Shown here piece after piece: positions 60,222-64,000 of a stretch of DNA of 64,000 bases (its first letter is position 1; each line of letters begins with the position of its first letter). The position numbers and the translations under genes are program-made. Under the pieces are notes generated by a model. The model did no database searches. It had not been told where the DNA came from and saw nothing but the letters and a program-made list of their open reading frames with translations. This DNA comes from Martinezella rhizogenes (GTDB lineage: Bacteria > Pseudomonadota > Alphaproteobacteria > Rhizobiales > Rhizobiaceae). The stretch lies in contig NZ_JAPYZZ010000005.1 in assembly GCF_027460065.1 (NCBI RefSeq), positions 124,001 through 188,000 on the forward strand. The letters are read 5' to 3'.

Positions 60222-61526
60222 TTGAAAAAACTCAGCTACCGCCTTGCTGCGGCATCCGCGCTTTCGTTTTTTGTCACATCGAATGCTTTCGCTGCGACGG
60301 AAATCCAGTGGTGGCACGCCATGACCGGCGCCAATAACGAAGTCGTGGACGCGCTTGCGAAAGAGTTCAACGACAGCCAGAAAGACTACAAGATCACGCC
60401 CGTCTTCAAGGGCACCTATCCGGAAACGCTGAATGCCGGCATTGCCGCCTTCCGCGCCAAGCAGCCGCCAGCGATCATTCAGGTCTTCGACGCCGGTTCC
60501 GGCGTGATGATGGGCGCCGCCGGCGCCATCAAGCCGGTGGCGGATGTGCTGAAGGAAGGTGGCTACACCTTCAACAAGGATGAATATCTGGCCGGCATCG
60601 TCGCCTATTATTCCAAGCCCGACGGCACCATGCTGTCCTTCCCCTATAATTCGTCCTCGCCGATCCTCTATTACAACAAGGACACCTTCCAGAAGGCAGG
60701 CCTTGACCCGGCCAACCCGCCGAAGACCTGGCCGGAAGTTTTCGAAGCCGCCAAGAAGATCAAGACCAGCGGTGCCGCACAATGCGGTTTCACCTCCACC
60801 TGGCTTACCTGGATCCAGACCGAAAACTTCGCCGCCTGGAACAACGTTTCCTATGGCAGCAATGAAAACGGGCTTGGTGGTACGGATGTGAAGCTTGCGG
60901 TCAATGCGCCGCTGTTCGTCGGGCATTTCCAGGCGATTGCTGATCTCGCCAAGGACGGGACCTTCCGTTATGGCGGACGCACCTCCGAAGCCAAGCAGCT
61001 GTTCATGTCCGGTGAATGCGGCATTCTCACCGAATCCTCCGGCGGCCTTGGCGATATCGTCAAGACCGGCATGAATTACGGCATCGGTCAGCTGCCCTAT
61101 TACGAGGGCCATGGCCCGCAGAACACCATTCCCGGTGGCGCCAGCCTCTGGGTGTTCGGCGGCAAGAGCGACGCCGAATATAAGGGCGTGGCGGAATTCT
61201 TCCATTTCCTCTCGCAGACCAAGATTCAGTCTCGCCTGCATCAGGTCTCCGGCTACATGCCGGTAACGATCGCGGCCTATGAGGAAACCAAGAAATCCGG
61301 CTTCTACGACAAGAATCCTGCCCGCGAAACGCCGCTGCTTCAGATGATGGGCAAGCCGCCGACAGAAAACTCCAAGGGCGTGCGCCTCGTGAACCTGCCG
61401 CAGGTGCGCGACATCATGAACGAAGAGTTCGAGGCGATGCTGGCCGGCAAGCAGGACGCGAAAGCCGCCCTCGACAAGATCGTTGAGCGCGGTGACGCAG
61501 CCATCAAGCAGGCCGCCGGCAACTAA
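60222..61526 (+). CDS. ugpB: sn-Glycerol-3-phosphate ABC transporter, substrate-binding protein
   Basis: A 434-residue periplasmic binding protein, close to the length of Escherichia coli UgpB. TTG start at 60222 with GGGAGG (60209-60214); signal peptide KKLSYRLAAASALSFFVTSN ending NAFA. UgpB landmarks: TEIQWWHAMTGANNEVVDAL, FKGTYPETLNAGIAAFRA, SFPYNSSSPILYYNKD and ESSGGLGDI. It captures glycerol-3-phosphate and glycerophosphodiesters. First gene of ugpBAEC, in the E. coli order. Confidence 0.93.
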   Translation: MKKLSYRLAAASALSFFVTSNAFAATEIQWWHAMTGANNEVVDALAKEFNDSQKDYKITPVFKGTYPETLNAGIAAFRAKQPPAIIQVFDAGSGVMMGAAGAIKPVADVLKEGGYTFNKDEYLAGIVAYYSKPDGTMLSFPYNSSSPILYYNKDTFQKAGLDPANPPKTWPEVFEAAKKIKTSGAAQCGFTSTWLTWIQTENFAAWNNVSYGSNENGLGGTDVKLAVNAPLFVGHFQAIADLAKDGTFRYGGRTSEAKQLFMSGECGILTESSGGLGDIVKTGMNYGIGQLPYYEGHGPQNTIPGGASLWVFGGKSDAEYKGVAEFFHFLSQTKIQSRLHQVSGYMPVTIAAYEETKKSGFYDKNPARETPLLQMMGKPPTENSKGVRLVNLPQVRDIMNEEFEAMLAGKQDAKAALDKIVERGDAAIKQAAGN

Positions 61527-61595
61527 ACGATCCCTGCTCCCGCCCGCATCGCTCACCCGGTGCGGGCGGTATTTCCATCTCATCAGGAGATCGCC

Positions 61596-62477
61596 GTGCA
61601 AAGCGTCGTATTCCCCAACAAGATCCTGCCCTATCTGCTGGTCGCCCCGCAGATTATCCTCACGGTGATCTTTTTCTTCTGGCCCGCAAGCCAGGCTCTC
61701 TACCAATCCACCATGCGCGAGGACGCCTTCGGGCTGAGCAGCAATTTCGTCGGGCTGGCCAATTTTTCCGCCGTGCTGTCAGATGAGAGCTATCTCAACT
61801 CCCTGCACGTCACCGTCATCTTCAGCGTGCTGACCGCACTCGTCTCCATGGGACTTGCGCTGCTTCTGGCAACGGCAGCTGACCGCGTGGTACGCGGCAA
61901 GGGTTTTTACCGCACGATGATGATCATACCCTATGCCGTGGCGCCTGCCGTCGCCGGCATGTTGTGGCTGTTCATGTTCAACCCCGCTATGGGCACCTTC
62001 TCTTATATCCTGCGCCGCAACGGCATCATGTGGGACCCGCTGCTTGACGGCAACCAGGCCATGCTGCTGGTGGTCGCCGCCGCTGCGTGGAAGCAGATCA
62101 GCTATAATTTCCTGTTCTTTGTCGCAGGCTTGCAGGCAATTCCGAAATCATTGCTGGAAGCGGCCTCCATTGATGGCGCGCGCGGTGCGCGGCGCTTCTG
62201 GACCATCGTTTTCCCGCTGCTGGCACCGACAACCTTCTTCCTTCTGGTCGTCAACACGGTTTACGCCTTCTTCGATACCTTCGGCATCATCCATTCCGTC
62301 ACCGGCGGCGGCCCCGCCAAGGCGACGGAAACGCTGGTCTACAAGGTCTATAATGATGGCTTCGTGAACCTGAACCTCGGCTCTTCCGCCGCGCAATCTG
62401 TCATCCTGATGGTGATCGTCATTGCGCTCACTGCCTTCCAGTTCCGCTTCGTTGAGAAGCGCGTGCATTACGGCTGA
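61596..62477 (+). CDS. ugpA: sn-Glycerol-3-phosphate ABC transporter permease
   Basis: A 293-residue MalF-type permease (E. coli UgpA is of similar size). GTG start at 61596 with AGGAGA five bases upstream; the frame is open from 61560 without a signal. First helix [20 protein letters not shown], the [14 protein letters not shown] loop and EAA loop [20 protein letters not shown] then FPLLAP are typical. It follows ugpB by 69 bases. Confidence 0.92.
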   Translation: MQSVVFPNKILPYLLVAPQIILTVIFFFWPASQALYQSTMREDAFGLSSNFVGLANFSAVLSDESYLNSLHVTVIFSVLTALVSMGLALLLATAADRVVRGKGFYRTMMIIPYAVAPAVAGMLWLFMFNPAMGTFSYILRRNGIMWDPLLDGNQAMLLVVAAAAWKQISYNFLFFVAGLQAIPKSLLEAASIDGARGARRFWTIVFPLLAPTTFFLLVVNTVYAFFDTFGIIHSVTGGGPAKATETLVYKVYNDGFVNLNLGSSAAQSVILMVIVIALTAFQFRFVEKRVHYG

Positions 62478-62487
62478 GGATTTCACA

Positions 62488-63336
62488 ATGATTGAAAATC
62501 GCCCGGTCGCCCGCATGGTCGCCCATCTGATGCTCATTCTCGGCATCATCGTTGTGGCCTTCCCGATCTATTACACCTTCGTCGCTTCTTCCATGACGTC
62601 GACGGATATCATCCGCCCGCCCATGTCGCTTTTGCCCGGCGATCATCTAGGCGCCAATTACACCGAGGCCATGGCCGGCGGCGTCGAAAGAGTGGTTGGC
62701 GTCAGCCTCGAGCGGCTGCTGTTCAACAGCTTCGTCGTGGCGCTCGCCATCGCCATCGGCAAGATCGTCATCTCGTTCCTGTCGGCCTTCGCCATCGTCT
62801 TCTTCCGCTTTCCCTTCCGCATGGGCTTTTTCTGGATGATCTTCATCACGCTCATGCTGCCGGTGGAGGTGCGTATCCTGCCCACCTACAAGGTTATCGT
62901 CGATTTGGGCCTGATCGACACCTATGCGGGGCTGACGCTGCCGCTGATGGCGTCGGCGACCGCCACCTTCCTGTTCCGGCAGTTCTTCCTGACCATTCCC
63001 GGCGAACTGGTCGAGGCGGCGCGTATCGACAATGCCGGTCCGTTCCGCTTCATGCGCGATATTCTGCTGCCGCTGTCGAGAACCAATATCGCCGCCCTAT
63101 TCGTGATCCTGTTCATCTATGGCTGGACCCAGTATCTCTGGCCGCTGCTCGTGACCAACGACGCCAAGATGAACACGATCATCATCGGCTTGAAGCGCAT
63201 GGTGGATTTTACCGACGCTTCGACGCCCTGGAATTACGTGATGGTGACGGCGATCCTCGCCATCATCCCCCCGATTATCGTTGTGGTGCTGATGCAGCGC
63301 TGGTTCGTCAAAGGTTTGGTGGAGACCGAGAAGTAA
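62488..63336 (+). CDS. ugpE: sn-Glycerol-3-phosphate ABC transporter permease
   Basis: A 282-residue MalG-type permease. ATG 62488 has GAGGAT nearby; it starts ten bases after the ugpA stop. Helix 1 is [20 protein letters not shown], the EAA loop [20 protein letters not shown] then LPLSRT, and the C-terminus [14 protein letters not shown] matches UgpE. Its stop overlaps the ugpC start by one base (TAATG). Confidence 0.92.
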   Translation: MIENRPVARMVAHLMLILGIIVVAFPIYYTFVASSMTSTDIIRPPMSLLPGDHLGANYTEAMAGGVERVVGVSLERLLFNSFVVALAIAIGKIVISFLSAFAIVFFRFPFRMGFFWMIFITLMLPVEVRILPTYKVIVDLGLIDTYAGLTLPLMASATATFLFRQFFLTIPGELVEAARIDNAGPFRFMRDILLPLSRTNIAALFVILFIYGWTQYLWPLLVTNDAKMNTIIIGLKRMVDFTDASTPWNYVMVTAILAIIPPIIVVVLMQRWFVKGLVETEK

Positions 63337-64000
63337 TGGCAAAAATTGCGCTGAAAGACGTCCGCAAGGTTTATGGCGGCAATGTCGAGGCCATCAAGGG
63401 CGTGTCCATGGACATCGCCGACGGCGAAATGATCGTGCTCGTCGGCCCGTCCGGCTGCGGGAAATCCACGCTGCTGCGCATGATCGCCGGTCTGGAGAGT
63501 ATTTCGGGCGGCCAGATCGTCATCGGCGACCGCGTCGTCAACGATCTCGAACCCTCTGACCGCGACATCGCCATGGTGTTCCAGAACTATGCGCTTTATC
63601 CGCATATGACGGTGCACCAGAACCTTGCCTATGGCCTGAAGAACCGCAACACGCCGAAGGAGGAGATCGAACGGCGCATCACCGAGGCGGCCAAGGCGCT
63701 GGAGATCGAGCAGTTCCTGGAGCGCAAGCCGCGCCAGCTTTCCGGCGGCCAGCGCCAGCGCGTGGCCATGGGCCGCGCCATCGTGCGCAAGCCCGCGGCC
63801 TTCCTGTTCGACGAGCCGCTCTCCAACCTCGACGCCAAGCTGCGCGTGCAGATGCGGGTGGAAATCCGCCGCCTGCAACGCTCGCTCGCCACGACAAGCG
63901 TTTATGTCACCCATGACCAGATGGAGGCCATGACGCTCGCCGACCGGCTGGTGGTGCTGAATGCCGGCCGCATCGAGCAGATGGGCACGCCGATCGAGCT
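63336..64000 (+). CDS. ugpC: sn-Glycerol-3-phosphate ABC transporter ATP-binding protein (5' part)
   Basis: The first 221 codons are present before the window ends. Walker [10 protein letters not shown] (about 37-45), signature [14 protein letters not shown], Walker [13 protein letters not shown] and [13 protein letters not shown] are intact; the TOBE regulatory domain lies beyond the edge. It is coupled to ugpE through TAATG. It powers UgpAE; in E. coli UgpC also mediates inhibition by intracellular phosphate. Confidence 0.92.
   Translation, partial: MAKIALKDVRKVYGGNVEAIKGVSMDIADGEMIVLVGPSGCGKSTLLRMIAGLESISGGQIVIGDRVVNDLEPSDRDIAMVFQNYALYPHMTVHQNLAYGLKNRNTPKEEIERRITEAAKALEIEQFLERKPRQLSGGQRQRVAMGRAIVRKPAAFLFDEPLSNLDAKLRVQMRVEIRRLQRSLATTSVYVTHDQMEAMTLADRLVVLNAGRIEQMGTPIE

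Overview
The window is a high-GC alphaproteobacterial chromosome segment. It most probably comes from the Agrobacterium tumefaciens species complex and from the linear secondary chromosome. The main evidence is the galacturonate block at 20.7-26.3 kb, whose gene order and proteins match, from memory, the characterised strain C58 genes for galactarolactone isomerase, galactarolactone cycloisomerase, KdgD and uronate dehydrogenase. The residue differences I recall suggest a relative of C58 rather than C58 itself. Supporting signs are the many ABC and TRAP carbohydrate importers, rhizobial mosaic repeats, a TGA-N9-TCA iron operator and a Zur-type zinc regulon. I saw no tRNA, rRNA, CRISPR array, insertion sequence or phage gene.

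Layout. 0-3.7 kb: an operon of uncharacterised sugar metabolism (two Gfo/Idh/MocA dehydrogenases, a DUF993 aldolase-like protein and a TIM-barrel sugar isomerase). 3.8-7.0 kb: very small genes around cspA and rpsU, with two predicted small RNAs that share an 18-nt block. 7.0-12.5 kb: an acyltransferase, then an iron-responsive FecI/FecR/TonB-receptor signalling operon. 12.5-28.7 kb: a pectin island with a GH105 hydrolase, a GH28 polygalacturonase, the TogMNAB oligogalacturonide importer, an AraC regulator, Gli, Gci, KdgD, KduD, KduI, Udh, a FadR-type GntR regulator, KdgF and an M24 peptidase. 28.8-35.4 kb: a Gfo/Idh-aldo/keto reductase fusion with a sugar ABC importer, bracketed in part by two inverted mosaic repeats.

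35.4-39.5 kb: two AraC regulators, an MFS transporter and a LysR regulator. 39.5-46.4 kb: a TRAP transporter with an uncharacterised dehydrogenase set and a LacI regulator. 46.5-52.7 kb: a CUT1 sugar importer behind a Cys/Met-type PLP enzyme and a GntR regulator. 53.0-59.9 kb: RNase HI and a zinc-starvation block (Zn ABC importer, two COG0523 GTPases, a YqaA-like membrane protein and a small protein) with Zur-like palindromes before each transcription unit. 60.2-64.0 kb: ugpBAEC, cut by the window edge.

How the genes work together. In the pectin island, secreted or periplasmic GH28 and imported GH105 activities yield galacturonate and unsaturated uronate. TogMNAB imports oligomers. The oxidative route (Udh, Gci, Gli, KdgD) and the isomerase route (KdgF, KduI, KduD) lie side by side around a shared regulatory region, with a 29-nt palindrome before kdgD. 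Genes to finish either route (KDG kinase, ketoglutarate-semialdehyde dehydrogenase) are not in the window.
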